In this document: positions 46,915 to 59,579 of the stretch, piece after piece | Numbering within the stretch: position 1 is the stretch's first letter | Layout of the letters: every line of letters starts with the position of its first letter | Source of the DNA: Schistosoma haematobium | Taxonomy: Eukaryota > Platyhelminthes > Trematoda > Strigeidida > Schistosomatidae | Direction of reading: 5' to 3' | Assembly (NCBI RefSeq): GCF_000699445.3 | Contig: NC_067200.1 | Span: forward strand, 10,581,450 to 10,645,449 | Length of the DNA stretch: 64,000 nt | The notes under the pieces: generated by a model | Databases searched by the model: none | The model's input: only the letters and a program-made list of their open reading frames with translations | Told to the model about the DNA's origin: nothing | Made by a program: the position numbers and the translations under genes

Positions 46915-47102
46915 GAGATCGTGAACCGATTGATATTAAACCACCTTTGGAAACCTGGAAGCACTGGGTGGCCGTTTCGTCCTATTATGGAACTCCTCAG
47001 CATTGCGCATCAACAATCTCGCTCGTGGGATCCGAACCCAGGGCTTTCAGTCCAGTGCTTCCAAGTTTCCAAAGGTGGTCTAACATCAATCGGTTCGTGA
47101 TC
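46915..47102 (-). repeat. SINE family B with 52-bp snap-back end
   Basis: A minus copy (3' end, ribozyme CTGAGGA...GAAA, B box) runs into a plus-strand copy of the 3' end at 47051-47102. Arms 46915-46968 and 47051-47102 are near-perfect complements. The cleavage site is ACC, so inactive. Confidence 0.65.
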
Positions 47103-47249
47103 TCTATCAAAAACTTAATAATTTCTATAACCTCTATACTAGTTATTACTTTTTATCAGACCATCGGTTTCAATAAACAGAATACATCGACTCAAGAATT
47201 CAATTATTAGAATTAAGACAATCTCCAAAAACTACCATTCTGATCATAA

Positions 47250-47625
47250 TCATCATGTGTTCATTAGTGACTGAATTCAAGATGATTTTCTGGAATTCTA
47301 GTGAGAAGCTATGACCAGTGGAGTAGAATATTTGTCGGGTAGAGACAGGTATCTACCTCAGACAATGGATGAACAGTTGTGCAAGATCATGGATGGATTG
47401 AGATTAGACATTAACACCGTCGGATGTCAGTCGACTTAGTGGACTATGGGATAAGCGTTCGCGCACGAGACTGAAGGTCCCGAGTTCGACCCCCGCATGC
47501 ATGATTGTCGATGCTCAATCCTAAGGAGTCCCATGCTAGGACGAAATGGCCATCTAGTGCTCCTAGGTTTCATTAGTGGTCTAGCTTACATCGACTTATG
47601 ATTTCAACTATTAGAATTACCACCA
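47250..47625 (+). repeat. SINE family B, near full-length, inactive ribozyme
   Basis: 5' region, head (CGGATGTCAGTCGACTTAGT), B box GAGTTCGACCCC, ribozyme remnant CTAAGGA...GAAAT, and 3' end. Confidence 0.6.
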
Positions 47626-47984
47626 TCTCGACAGGCACTATTCTGATCAAAATACTAAATTATCAAAATCTCAGCATTCACACTAACTTACACATTAATA
47701 GATAACAGGTTTATACTATATATGCAGACATATATGATTAAATAACCTTACCAACTTAAGAGCTAGTGAAGTTTAAATTTGCGTTGTTTCTTTTCTTTTA
47801 AATTATTACTTAAATAAAGGGTATAAAGGTCATAAATATACTACTCTCTACAAGACAAGACGTTTGTTACTAACTATTATATGAAAAAAATATTGATTAT
47901 AATTAATGAATAAAAGATATTTGAACAAGAATTATATAATAATATCAAAAGGGGTTTTTGTGGATATTATAGTATCTTTAATAG

Positions 47985-48246
47985 TTGAGTTCATGAGTCC
48001 ATTAAAACTAGACCAGCATGAAAAACCCAGAAACACTGAACGGATGTCTCGTCCTATTGTTGGATTTGTAGTGGCTGTGCTTCGTTGATCAATCACCCTC
48101 TTAATCATTATCATATAATCCTCAACGGTGTTTAAAATCAGAAGGCAAAGAGAAGCAGCGACTACAGTTTTATTAGTAGATAACTCACACCACAAAGCAG
48201 TGAGGTGAGTGAATGAATCAGCGAACCGAGAGTGTAGTGTTAAATG

Positions 48247-48311
<65 letters not shown>

Positions 48312-48655
48312 AAATGAATGGATCATCGAATCAACTAAGCAGTTAACAATAAAGCTAGCAGAATGAATATATGCGTAGGCAGTAAGCAATGTTCAAGCAT
48401 ACATATTTCATGCAAGCACAACAATAATAAAGGTAAAATAAGTTGTTATAGTACGGATGACTTTGTCCGCTAAATAAATAAGTTAACAAAAGGGTTTAAA
48501 TGAATTAAATGAGAACAAACTCAATTGCACGTGAGTTGCTATAGATTCTTCAATAGCGCGCATTCACAATTTCGCCTAGACTCGAACCCAGAATCTATCG
48601 GTCTCGCACGTGAACGCTTAACCTCTAGATCAATGAGCCGGCAACTAACGGTTAA
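47985..48655 (-). repeat. SINE family B, split by a solo LTR
   Basis: Left piece 47985-48066 and right piece 48544-48655 join to a continuous SINE; the LTR sits inside ribozyme stem II/core. Confidence 0.65.
48067..48543 (-). mobile_element. Solo LTR, family I, copy 2
   Basis: 477 bp, reverse orientation to 16792-17224, from TGTAGTGGCTGTGC to GAGTTGCTATA, with the 4-bp duplication GATT (48063-48066 and 48544-48547). It is longer than copy 1 because of a TA expansion at 48252-48308. Confidence 0.7.
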
Positions 48656-48929
48656 TACAATATTTATTAAAATAAACATTTGTTTTCTTTTTTAAAGAAT
48701 ATTATTTCTCTCACCCTTAATATATGAAAGGATCAGGACAAAAGGTAATCAATTAAAAATTTTTGTATGCTCTAATAATTATAGAAAATTAAGGTAGATT
48801 ATTTAAATGGTGATTGAAGATGTGAAGTGAAGAGTAAAAAACAATTTGCGTGTAGATGATTAGTGAAGTTTTATACAACTATTATATTGTATATTCAACA
48901 AAAATGAAGGGTATATGTTTATGTCATGA

Positions 48930-49305
48930 ATAACTGCTCACTAGTGACTGATTTCAAGAGATACTTCTGGAGTTCTAGTAAGAAGCTGTAACCAGAGGAG
49001 TTCAACCGGGTCAGTTGTGAGATATCAACTCGCTGAAGACAATGGTATACGGTGGCCCAACTTCGTGGATTGGTTGAAGTTAGACATTAACACCGTTGTA
49101 TGTCGGTCGGCTCAGTGGTCTAATTCTTAAGCGCTGGAGCGTGAGACTGACAGGTCCTGGGTTCGAATCTCGCGGGGTGCGGGATAGTGGATGCGCACTA
49201 CCGAGGAGTCCCATACTAGGACGAAACGGCCATCCAGTGCTTCCAGGTTTTCCATAGTGGTCTAGCTTCAATTAACTCATGATTTCAATCTGTGATATTT
49301 GTAAT
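48930..49305 (+). repeat. SINE family B, full-length reference copy
   Basis: Best-preserved full copy: 5' region (CAAGAGATACTTCTGGAGTT), tRNA-like head GGCTCAGTGGTCTAATTC with B box GGGTTCGAATCTC, ribozyme, 3' end CTCATGATTTCAATC. The ribozyme is inactive: core CCGAGGA and cleavage triplet ATC. Confidence 0.75.
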
Positions 49306-49472
49306 GAGTTCAGTTATTTCAAACGGAGGATTTTGTGAGTTAATTATCATTTTGAAATATGAAAATGTTGAATGTTACAAATAATATGAATATAGTTACA
49401 TACGAAGTATAGAATGCGTTGTGTTAAGTAATTATATTGAAAAGTTGCAATTTTACTGAACATCTTTCATGC

Positions 49473-51175
49473 TTACATACTTACTTACTTACTTACTTTA
49501 CTTACTTCACTCACCTACTTACTAACGCCTGTTACCCCACGCCGTGGAAGAGCATAAGCCGCTCAACAGCACTCTCCATCCAACTCTATCCTGGACAATT
49601 CTTTCCAGTTCTTTCCAGTTGATATTCATCTTTTTCATGTCTACTTCCAATTCCCGACGTAGTGTATTCTTCAGCCTTTCTCTTTTTCGTTTACCTTCAG
49701 AATTACAGGTTAGCGCTTAACTCGTGATGCAGTTTAGTGATTTTCACAATGTATGTTCTATCCATCTCCAGTGTATTTCCTGAATTTCCTCCTCAGGTGG
49801 AAGCTGGTTTGTTCTCTCCTACAGAGATCTGTTGCTAATGGTTCCCGGCCAACTGTCATTCAGTATCTTGCGTAAACAACTGTTTATAAATACTTGTGCC
49901 TTTTTGATGATGGTTGTGGTAGTTCTCCACTTTTCAGTCCCGTACAGTAGGACTGTGTTGATGTTCGTATTGAAGATTCTGACTTTGATATTGGTTAACA
50001 GTTATTTTGATTTCCATGTGTTCTTCAAGTGTAGGAATGAGGCCCTTGCTTTGCCAATCCCCGACTTTACTTGTGCATCAGATCCTCCTTGTCCATCGAT
50101 GATGCTTTCCAGGGATGTGGAAGATTCCACCCCTTCCAGAGCTTCTCAATCGACTGTGACTGGGTTGATGTTCTCTATATTGCATTAGAGGATCTTGCTT
50201 TTTCTTTTGTGTATGTTGAGGCCTACTGATGCAGCGGCTACTATTACATTGGTTGTCTTCATCTGCATTAGTTCGTGTGTATGGAATAGAATAGCTAGGT
50301 CATCTCTGGAGTCAAAATCTAATTGATTCCGAACTGTTCATTGTATTCCGTGCCTTCCTTCACATGTCGAGGCCTTCATAATCCAGTCGACCATCAGAAG
50401 AAAGTGGAAGGACGAGAGTAAGCAGCCTTGTCTAACTCTGGTCTTTACTTGGAATGCATCTGTCAGCTATCCTCCATGCACCACTTTGCACTGCAGTCCA
50501 TCATATGAATTCTGTATGATTTTGACGATCTTCTCGGCTGCTCACTCAATAGTATCGAAGAAGTTTCCATAAAGTCCTCTTATTCACACCATCAAACTCC
50601 TTCTTACAGTCAATTAAGTTGATGTATAGTAACGAGTTCTACTCAACTGATTATTCAACGGTGATCCGTAGTGTCAAGATTTGGTCTGTACACGACCGAT
50701 CCTTACTGAATCCAGCCTGTTGATCTCGAATTTGAGCATATGCTGCGTCTTTTATCCGGTTCAGCAACACTCAGTTGAAAGGTTCTCATGGTACTGACAG
50801 TAGTGTTATGCCTCTGTAGTTTTCACATTTGCTCAGATCTATTTTCTTTAGCATCTTGATGAAGTGTCCCTCTTTCCAGTCTGTCTGTGGTACTTGTTCT
50901 TCCTCCAAAACCTTCCTAAATAGAACGTGAAACATACTTGCAATTACTCCGATGTCTGATTTCAAAGCTTCAGCTGATATATTGTCAGGTCCTGCTGCTT
51001 TCCTGCTCTTGATTTGTCCGACGGCCATCTCGGTTACTTCGATCGTTGGTGGAGTGGCATCTATAGGAAGGTCTGTGTGTGCTGCTTCGATGTCCAGTGG
51101 ATTCACTGCAGTTGGTCTATTCAAGAGCTCCTCGAAGAATTCTGCCCATCTGTTGTTGATCTGAAGCCATGTCAG
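49473..51175 (-). mobile_element. RTE/SR2-like retrotransposon, longest copy, decayed
   Basis: Minus strand from RWAEFFEELLNRPTAVNPLD through QIKSRKAAGPDNISAEAL, DWKEGHFIKM...DLSKCENYRGITLLSVP, to the RT palm (damaged) and the C-terminal region, ending in an AAGT tandem tail at 49473-49500. 5'-truncated, with many stops and frameshifts. It supplies the upstream RT part missing from the other copies. Confidence 0.75.
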
Positions 51176-51229
51176 CACCTCTTCTGGTTCTCATGTCCTC
51201 TATTGACCTGAATTTTTATTGATGTAAAT

Positions 51230-51505
51230 ATGATCGATCCGGTTCTATGTAGTGTGATCCAACTCGAGCGTGAAACAGTTATCCACCTCAGACAATGGAT
51301 GAAGGGTTGGGCAATACAGACATTAACACGTTCAATCCAAATTAATAGTCTGGAGATAGAGCTTTCATACGTGAAACCGATAGGTCGTGTGTTCGGATCC
51401 CGCGGGCGCGATCGTGCATGCACAGTGCTAAACAGTCCCATAATAGGAAGAAATGGCCGTCCACTTCTTCAAGGTCTCCCATGGTAGTCTAACTTCAATT
51501 GACTC
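51230..51505 (+). repeat. SINE family B at the edge of the inverted duplication
   Basis: Plus-strand copy with head, B box TGTTCGGATCC, inactive ribozyme (CTAAACA, GAAGAAAT) and 3' end. The last part belongs to the duplicated arm; the rest does not. Confidence 0.55.
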
Positions 51506-51549
51506 ATGAATTCGTCTATGAAATTATGTGCTTTGTTCGCTTTATCCAC

Positions 51550-51603
<54 letters not shown>

Positions 51604-53609
51604 ACATTGATGAACCGAAATGACGCCATTTGATTATTGCGGTATATTAAACACTCAATGTAGGAAACATTGAATTAAAGCATTTTATAACTGAAGGGAT
51701 GATATTTACTTTTATTAAAATATGAGATAATTTAATTTGATAAAAGATTTCAGTACTGTAGTGTAGATATAACGATGCTAATTGCCAATGAATAAATCAA
51801 TATTTGTCTAATTAAACCTTTTAATGTCACCATGGTTTTAATCATTCATTTCATGCAGACTGTCTGAAAAAAATACATACAAACTGATTCAATGAAAACA
51901 AGCTGCATTATTGTACAAGATTTAAGGTGTAGTGAATGAGAACTGCAATTGGGATAATCAAATGTATTTGAACACAAAATTACAGAATCGCTTAGTAAGA
52001 ACTGAGAGTCATGCAAGAAATACTTCATTTGTAAATGTCCATTAACTGTCTCAGACATTGTTGGTCGTTCATTCTCATACCAATCACTCTCTGTTCTCGT
52101 TCTCTTCTAATCGATCTGCTCAACCTTCTGCTGTTCAGTATTCCACTTTCAATTGATGTTGCATACTACTGTTTATATCTGTCGGCATATGTGGCAATAA
52201 ATATTCTGGTTTACTGTTTGTTTGCTTTACGTTCCCATTGTTCAGAATCTCCATAGAACTCTGTGGAATTCAGACTGTTCAGCTTCATCATCAGTCAAAC
52301 CAAATGATGAATTAATGATCGGAAAGCACGAATGACTGGATATGTTTGATGTTTTTATTCACATTATAGTTTGACATTCTTACTAGCCTTTTGTTGAACG
52401 TATATTTATCAAGAAATCACTGAAACTTCTGTATTTAAGATGATCACTTTGATTCCATTGATTTTCCCATCATTCGATTGTATCTATTTTTGTGACGATG
52501 TCGAGTGTGATATAATGATCCCGCACAAATGAATACTACATTCATCATTATCATATTCATTTTTCTTCATTTTCATTAACAAAATATCAGCTGATATCAC
52601 AATGTTTTGTGCATCTTTTTATCAAAGTACGTCGTAGTTCTGCATTTGTTGGGAATGCATTGTGGTACTGTGTTTTACTGATATAAACACTTTAGTTATA
52701 CATCGAAATAATCAACAGAATGTGGTTAGCAGAGAGATCCTGATGACTTGTTTATCCTGTCGAATGTTAGTGACTGAATTGAAAGTTTGAGGACTTTTTT
52801 AACTGATAGTCAGTTTGCATTAACGAGTTCTCTATTGAATTGTTATTATGAAAGTATGTGATTTGAATAGCTGTGTTTGCGCAATTGCAAACTCATTATC
52901 ACCGTACATTAATCACTCATTGATCTCATGATGAACAGGATGCCTTCAGACCATTTGAATATAATTACCTCTAGGCTAACCTGGAGTTATTTTTATCGTC
53001 ACCCATCCCGTCATCATGCTCGTCAAGTAAATTAAATGTTCAGTGCGAGGTTATAGAGATAGTTGAATTGCATAGATATCATGAAGCGATTGGAGGTAGA
53101 TCTCCGTTGCAAACCTGTGATTAGCATTGAGAGTAGATTTCCGGAGTTCTAGTGAGAAGCTGTGATCAGTGCAGATCAACTGTGTTGGGGGTGAGGTAGT
53201 TACCCATTGAAGACGACAGAAAATGATGGCGAAATATAATGGGTTAGTTGAAGTTGGGCATTAACAACGTTGTTGCCGGCTCAGTGGTTTATTGGTTAAC
53301 CTTTTGCGTGTGAGAGTAGTGTTCGTGTGTTCAATTTGCGCATACAGTTTTGTGGATGTGCACTTCTGAGACGTGTAATATCAAGACGAAACGACTGCCT
53401 AATGCTTTCAGGTTATCGATAGTTGTCTAACTTAGAGAGGTTGGTGATTCTAATTAAACGTTCTTAAGGTTGTATGCATTTTCATGTTTCCGGTTTATTA
53501 ATCAGAAAATCAGATTCAGATGAATATTTATGTGTAGCTTTTATCATTCAGACTTATGACTGCCATGATTGAATTCGTAATACTTAAGGCTACAGTGTAT
53601 CATAAATAA
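51436..53609 (-). repeat. Inverted segmental duplication, right arm
   Basis: Reverse complement of 26512-28685 (see that entry); contains the mirrored SINE B, family C and TATC microsatellite. Confidence 0.85.
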
Positions 53610-53639
53610 TCTCAAAGCTAAGATAAAGTCTTATAATTA

Positions 53640-54330
53640 TTTAGGTTGAAATTTGTAAGTACTCTGGAGTTGAGGGGGATTGTTGAATTTTCACTAATTA
53701 ATGAACCATTGAAGCACCAACATGCATTGGATATCTGTTTTTATAAATCTTTGTCACCTGCTGACGAATTGCACTTACGACATTCTAATACCGTGGTAAA
53801 CACAACTATTGAACCAAAGTTTTGGTAACCAGAACAAACATTTTCAATTTCTCATCAGTTCACAATATTACATGACCATCACTCATTGTCCTTCCTCGGT
53901 GATGATATTTGTTTCATACACAATATAATTGAATTACACTATGATCACAGTTCTTCACCAAAACTTGAATTTAGTTACCAATATACACTCGTTAGATTGT
54001 CTAGCCAAATTTCGTATTTATCCAGTTTTACTCTTAACTTTGCCTCATAGAAACTAGTCATTACAGAACAGAAGACGGATATTTACATTCATAATGTTTT
54101 TTTTTATTATATTCAAGTGATTTTTGCATCAGTCAACAGAACTATAGAGTGAACAATCAAAGATTCATTGGTTCATAACATAAACTCTCTTGGAACCTTT
54201 CGCTTTGTTCTCTAAATGGTTATATTTACTTTTTTGAATTTATAGGCAAACTTCAAGCATTTATTAATGTTTTTACGCAATTAATGTTCACCTGTTAATA
54301 CGATAGTACTACTACTACCATTACTAGTAG
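53640..54330. other. Intergenic sequence, no confident gene
   Basis: One 60-codon frame (53646-53828) without recognised similarity; otherwise no feature. Confidence 0.35.
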
Positions 54331-54339
54331 TGTGGCAGA

Positions 54340-54605
54340 TGCTACTTATATCTGTCTACACAAATAGTATGTAACAACAATCTGAAGTAAAAACCCTGGC
54401 AGCAAAAGGCTGGGAAGATCAAATTGAAGAGAATAAAAAAGGAAATAGAAAGGAATTGCGAATAGAAAGATTCATACAGAATGTGAAGGGCAAGTAATGA
54501 AAATTTACAAATGAGCTATTCAGTGCATGGTTCGTATATTTTACCAAGAGATTCCGAAATTTCCCCATCTGTGTTCTCGTTCACAACAGTAATATTAGTC
54601 GTAAT
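54340..54605 (+). repeat. Family C repeat
   Basis: CTACTTATATCTGTCTACAC start, GGCAGCAAAAGGCTGGGAAG block, end near TCTGTGTTCTCGTTCACAAC. Confidence 0.5.
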
Positions 54606-54609
54606 GATA

Positions 54610-55150
54610 GTGATCATAATAATGATTTTAGTAGTGATAGTCGTAATAATCTTAACATTAAGGGCTGGTTGATTGAATAAATTATTAGTTCAGTGACCAC
54701 TATTTTTGGTTGCGTTATTAGTATCACTTACTGTCCAATGGTATTGTGAATAACCTTATGGTTGAATGAATTTCTACATGAATTTTCAAATTGATCTATA
54801 TGGAAAAGAGATTTAGTGAATTTTATCTTCTCCAAAAATATTATAGATAAATGTTTATTTATAATGAAGCAATTATAGTTAGCTATGTAGTTAACACTAG
54901 TTGACTGACTGTTGAGAAATTATCATGTACACATGTGTATAGGAATGAATGAGTGAATATTTATTCGATTGATTGATTGGTTAAACGAATGAGACTCAAA
55001 TCTATGTACAATGAGAGTACAATAAGTGAGTATTGTGACCAAAATAAGCGTATTGATCATAATAATAAGTATACTGTGTTTACAATAGATGGTAGACTAA
55101 TTTTACTTGTAGTGAGGCAAACATTGAGAACAACACAAAGTAAGTGTTTG
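54610..55150. other. Intergenic AT-rich sequence
   Basis: Imperfect AAT/GAT-type repeats; no gene recognised. Confidence 0.35.
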
Positions 55151-55154
55151 TATT

Positions 55155-55345
55155 CCAAGATTGAAATCATGAATTGACCGGTGTTAGACCACTTTTGAAA
55201 ACCTGGAAGCACTGGACGGCCGTTTCGTCTTAGTGTGGGACTCCTCAGAAGTTCTCATCTAAGATCCCGCATGCGTGACTCAAACCGAAGGTTCTGAGTG
55301 GTCTAACATTGGTCGATTCACGACCTCAATCAAAAACTCAACATT
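55155..55345 (-). repeat. SINE family B, short form with inverted ends
   Basis: Ends (about 34 bp each, GATTGAAATCATGAATTGAC... and its diverged complement) face each other. The ribozyme has CTGAGGA, GAAA and GTC but weakened stems I and II. Confidence 0.6.
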
Positions 55346-55499
55346 CTCCACAACGTCATGCTGATAATTTAATGTGTTGAATAACAGATTTTTGGCTAGT
55401 TCCTACAAAATAGGAATACTGTTCAACAAACAATTCTTCTTTCAAATGTGAGACAGATCACAATAATTGTGCATCCTGTACGGATTGTCACGATACTAC

Positions 55500-55690
55500 T
55501 TAAAGTCACATGTATCATAAGTAAAGATGGATAGTGGCTAGCAGTAGAATCCAGGACACTCGTTTCGTCCTACTTGGGACACGTCAGATGAATGTACCTG
55601 TATTCCACAGTTCATGTTTGCTCCGGTACTCAAACCTAATAACACTTCCTTCAAACGGCATCGCGTTATCTAATTAGTTACCAAGTTTCA
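55500..55690 (-). repeat. SINE family A copy, inactive ribozyme
   Basis: Core CTGACGT (A9 lost), GAAA and GTC kept; head region decayed. Confidence 0.6.
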
Positions 55691-55946
55691 TTGTGTAGTT
55701 TCTACAGGTTGATTAAATTTGAAAACTGTTAATACCCAGTCATTTTAAAGTATTCTGTGTTTTAAGTGACATTTATATCATACAATAAAATTTCATTATT
55801 TGCATAATGACACATAAAAATAAGTGTAAATTGAATTGATCGGATCTACTTCATTGGCATCCACTTCACTTATTCTCATCCATAAGTTTATCAATATAAT
55901 GAATTACATATTCTGTGAAAAACTATGCACCTCGAACGTTTACGTG

Positions 55947-55949
<3 letters not shown>

Positions 55950-56007
<58 letters not shown>
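55950..56007. repeat. TA microsatellite
   Basis: Pure TA run followed by a short GA run. Confidence 0.9.
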
Positions 56008-56009
<2 letters not shown>

Positions 56010-56019
56010 AGAGAGAGAG

Positions 56020-56072
56020 AGAGATGGGTGGCCTATGCTCCTCCACGAGGAGTAACAGGCATAAGCAAGTAT
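56020..56072 (+). mobile_element. RTE/SR2-like 3'-terminal fragment
   Basis: GGTGGCCTATGCTCCTCCAC and GAGGAGTAACAGGCATAAGC are the last bases of the R family element. Confidence 0.6.
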
Positions 56073-56552
56073 TGAGAGATGTCTACAAACTACATTCTAT
56101 TACTAAATGAAATGATAAGAGATTACATTAAAGTTATATACATTAATTAAATTTCTTATCCCATTGGTTATTATTAACCGAATTTCCTTTGATTTCCATT
56201 TATTGACTTCTATTCTTTCATATCTTGTTCTACGCTTCTGTTTTACCAATAATGAGATATAAGCTGAGAATTGTAATTTTCTTCTTTTTTATAACAAGAT
56301 ATAAAACAAGAATATGGAACTGTGTATTGAGAATTCGAGACATTTTGTAATTTATAAGTCACTAGGTTTAGCCTTTTTGCTCTCTCTCTCTCTCTTTCAC
56401 TCTCATACATTCTCTTTGTCTTTCACTTTAGGAATAATAAGATATCATTTGCATAACTGAATAATTAACTAAATAAGTAACTCTCTTTCGTATATTCTTC
56501 TTACTGATTCTAGCGTATCTTTTTTGTTGTCATGGCCATATATTGAGATGGT

Positions 56553-56557
<5 letters not shown>

Positions 56558-56585
<28 letters not shown>
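56558..56585. repeat. TA microsatellite
   Basis: Pure TA run of about 28 bases. Confidence 0.85.
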
Positions 56586-56587
<2 letters not shown>

Positions 56588-57104
56588 GATAATGTTTATA
56601 GTAATAACGAGAGAAGCTTTTTCGCCCATTTAAACCACACAATATTTATTTATTGATCAGGAATGTTGTATAGGTGAGCTTTACTGATAAATACTCAATG
56701 GTTTTAAACTTAGGTGGAGTGTCTTCTGATGACTACCTGTAATCCTCTAACATTTCAAAATAGTGTAAATAATGTGAAGTTACTTGGATAAATGACCACA
56801 TTAAAACTTCATCGATAATATTCAAAGGACATGACAAATATGAGATTGGTCTTTAATAGATAGTCGACCAGTACTCCACTCCAATTAAAGAATTGTCATA
56901 TTTCATACTATTTTATTTATATATGAATGTGTACAGTCAAACATGAACCTAGAATCTGTCAATGAATGCTTACATTTAATCCATTAAACTATTGAATCCA
57001 GATAGGTATCAAATAGTTTCCACTAGTATGTTATTATTTACAAAGATTTATATTTTCTTATCAGAGTGGGTTTTGTGGAGATTTTTAGAGATTTCACTGG
57101 TTGA

Positions 57105-57355
57105 AATCATGAGTCAATTGAAGCTAGACCACTATGGAAAACCTGGAAGCACTAGACGACCGTTTCATCCTAGTATGGGACTCCTCACCAGTGCGCACCT
57201 ACGATTCCGCCCCCCTCCCGACCTAGTGACTGACTTCAGGAGATACCCCTGGAGTTCTAGTGAGAAGTCGTTACCAGTGGAGTTCAACTAGGTCTCTTGT
57301 GAGATATCAGCTCACTGAAGACAATGGTGTACGGTGGCGCAACTTCGTGGATTTA
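57105..57355 (-). repeat. SINE family B, 5'-inverted copy
   Basis: The 3' half with ribozyme is minus (57107-57222); the 5' region is plus (57223-57355). Core reads GTGAGGA, so the ribozyme is dead. Confidence 0.6.
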
Positions 57356-57839
57356 TATTTTCTAACTATTTACTGGATCACCTTCTCAAACTTCTGTATT
57401 TTTATTTTATTAAACGTGGATTTATTGTCATAAATTTTCCGGTTTAAGATTATTTACAAAGTAATTGATGTCCATTTACCATGTGTATACTTACTCACTT
57501 TCGTACCATGTTTACAATCTACCATGGATTTATTAGTTTGGGAAACTTAAAAGGTGCCACTATGATGTTTCATACATTTTTCTCATTATCCTTTGCTCTT
57601 TTAAGAAACGGTGATGGACTACGACAGTATTCATTCATCAACTACATTCAGCAAGGAAAGGAGATTTTATAGTCTCATAAGTAAATGTAAACAGTGATAA
57701 ATAAATTTAAATGAATGTTAGTTACTATTCAAAAAAGATTTTAAATGTATATTATTGTTTAGAATATTCATAGGTTAGTTGCTTATACAACAATAAATGC
57801 TTTGCAGTATTGTATATTTTTGATAAATATTCTGCTTGA

Positions 57840-58215
57840 AGGTTTGAATCGGTTTCCTGAGCTCTTCTAATAACCTCAGGCAAAATCTAGATAACAACTT
57901 GAACACGAGAGAAAAAGCGCGAAATATGGAAAGAAATCTTTAATTTAAGGTTAGTTTATGTATAGAAAATTAAACGTATTTATAACATTTCAGATGATCT
58001 TGAGCTTTTGGAAGATTCTGAAATCCTAGCAAACATAGTACCAGAATAGGTAATCATCCAATAAGAAATGTGATACGTGACTCCTCACTTTCTAGATGCT
58101 TTTGAGAAACTTCTATTCAATACTGATTGGACAAAATGTTTCCGAAAGTTTTCAGGGTCCCTCTATACTTTTCTCGAGGAATATTCTGAGTCTTCTCCGC
58201 TGAAAGTTCTTTAAT
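57840..58215 (-). repeat. Possible diverged family H copy
   Basis: On the minus strand, GGTACTATGTTTGCTAGG and ATTGGATGATTACC resemble the central part of 16186-16560. Many differences; tentative. Confidence 0.25.
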
Positions 58216-58397
58216 ATTATCAAAACATTATGTTAATTAATTCTAACTTAACAGTCTGAAGGTAACATATTCATTGTTAGATAAAAAAGTTGAACAGTGG
58301 TGAGAAATCTTATACATTCAAAGTGAAACACTTGTCCGGAACTTCTTATTTTTCAATATTACTAACTCTAACAAGTAAAGGAAAACTACATAGAAAT

Positions 58398-58530
58398 TGA
58401 ACTCCGCCTGGAGCTTCCCTGGGGCTACTGCCGATCTCAAGCTCGGATAAAGGAGGAGGGTCGGGCATGAGGTTAGCGACCCCATCCCGTAGAAAACTAA
58501 CTAGCTAAAAAAACGCTAACCAGACAAACA
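58398..58530 (-). mobile_element. RTE/SR2-like 5' UTR fragment
   Basis: Minus strand GGTTAGCGTTTTTTTAGCTA...CTACGGGATGGGGTCGCTAAC...GGCGGAG, the same 5' UTR as at 45377-45500 and 14565-14606. Confidence 0.65.
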
Positions 58531-58724
58531 TAGAAATTGATGAAAAAGGGCTGTATTTTCCCCAATATAAAAAATATATTTTCCTAAAATTAAAAAACTA
58601 CTAATTTCAACAATAGACTACTTATTCTCATTATAAAATCATAAAAAATATTTATTTGTAAAATACTCATAAAAATGAGGTTTTTTTCGCATACCGACTT
58701 AATATGTGTACAACTGTTGTGAAC

Positions 58725-58790
58725 GAGGATTCAGGTGGAGAACAACCAACTTATATCTGTCGAAATAAGTAGCATACATCACACAACTAA
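58725..58790 (-). repeat. Family C fragment
   Basis: AACTTATATCTGTCGAAATA and CATACATCACACAAC resemble the family start. Confidence 0.3.
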
Positions 58791-58974
58791 TTGTACATCT
58801 TTGTACCGGTTTAAATATGTATGTGTGTGTTCAAATAAGCACTAATGAATATCTATATATATATATATATCTAATACATAGATATTACTGTGCTTATGCA
58901 TTCAATATATGTGCATAAAAGTCAATACAAAACATATGAACATACTAAACATTCTTATTTATAATTTATAGAAA

Positions 58975-59575
58975 TATTGCTGGCACCTGCTGGGATCACC
59001 GGGTTAGTAATAGTGAGGTTAGATGCAGGGTATTAGGGAATGACGGTAAATCAGTTGATGAGGTTGGGAATCTCCATCGACTGAGATGGTTGGGCCACGT
59101 GTTACGTATGCCTGAACACTGATTACCACGACGTGCTATGCTAACCGGTGCTGGAGATGGTTGGAAGAAAGTTAGGGGCGGCCAAACAGAAATGTGGCAT
59201 CAGTGCTTGAAGTCACTAACTTCTAGTCTTAGCCATGTTGGTAGATGCAGATTACTTGGTTGGGGTCCGCGTGACTATCAATGGTTGGAGACTCTTGGTG
59301 ACATGGCTCAGAATCGATCACAATGACGTAGGAGTATACACTCTCTGTCTTCCTTTAAACTAAGAGATTAAATTCGCTTCATATCTTTCTTTCTACGAAC
59401 TAATTCTTTCTTCCTGTACTATATCCTTATTGCAGTCTTTCTTTTATACATTACCACCTCTGAATTAACTACTTTTATGAATCCGGTGTTCATCTTGTTG
59501 TGTTAATGAGGTATGGCAACTTGGACCGATGCATATATGTGTCTGGTCCAACGTTGTAGCTGACTGACTAACTGT
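58975..59575 (+). mobile_element. Non-LTR retrotransposon 3' end (CR1-like type)
   Basis: The plus strand reads HRLRWLGHVLRMPEH, a stop, then LPRRAMLTGAGDGWKKVRGG, QTEMWHQCLKSLTSSLSHVG and GDMAQNRSQ, the C-terminal tail of a non-LTR reverse transcriptase distinct from the R family. It is followed by a C/T-rich 3' UTR and ends near GTAGCTGACTGACTAACTG. Confidence 0.65.
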
Positions 59576-59579
59576 TTTA

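Noticed and set aside
53646..53828. 60-codon frame on the plus strand
   Set aside because: No recognised motif, no splice or promoter context; just outside the inverted duplication. Kept only as an unassigned stretch.
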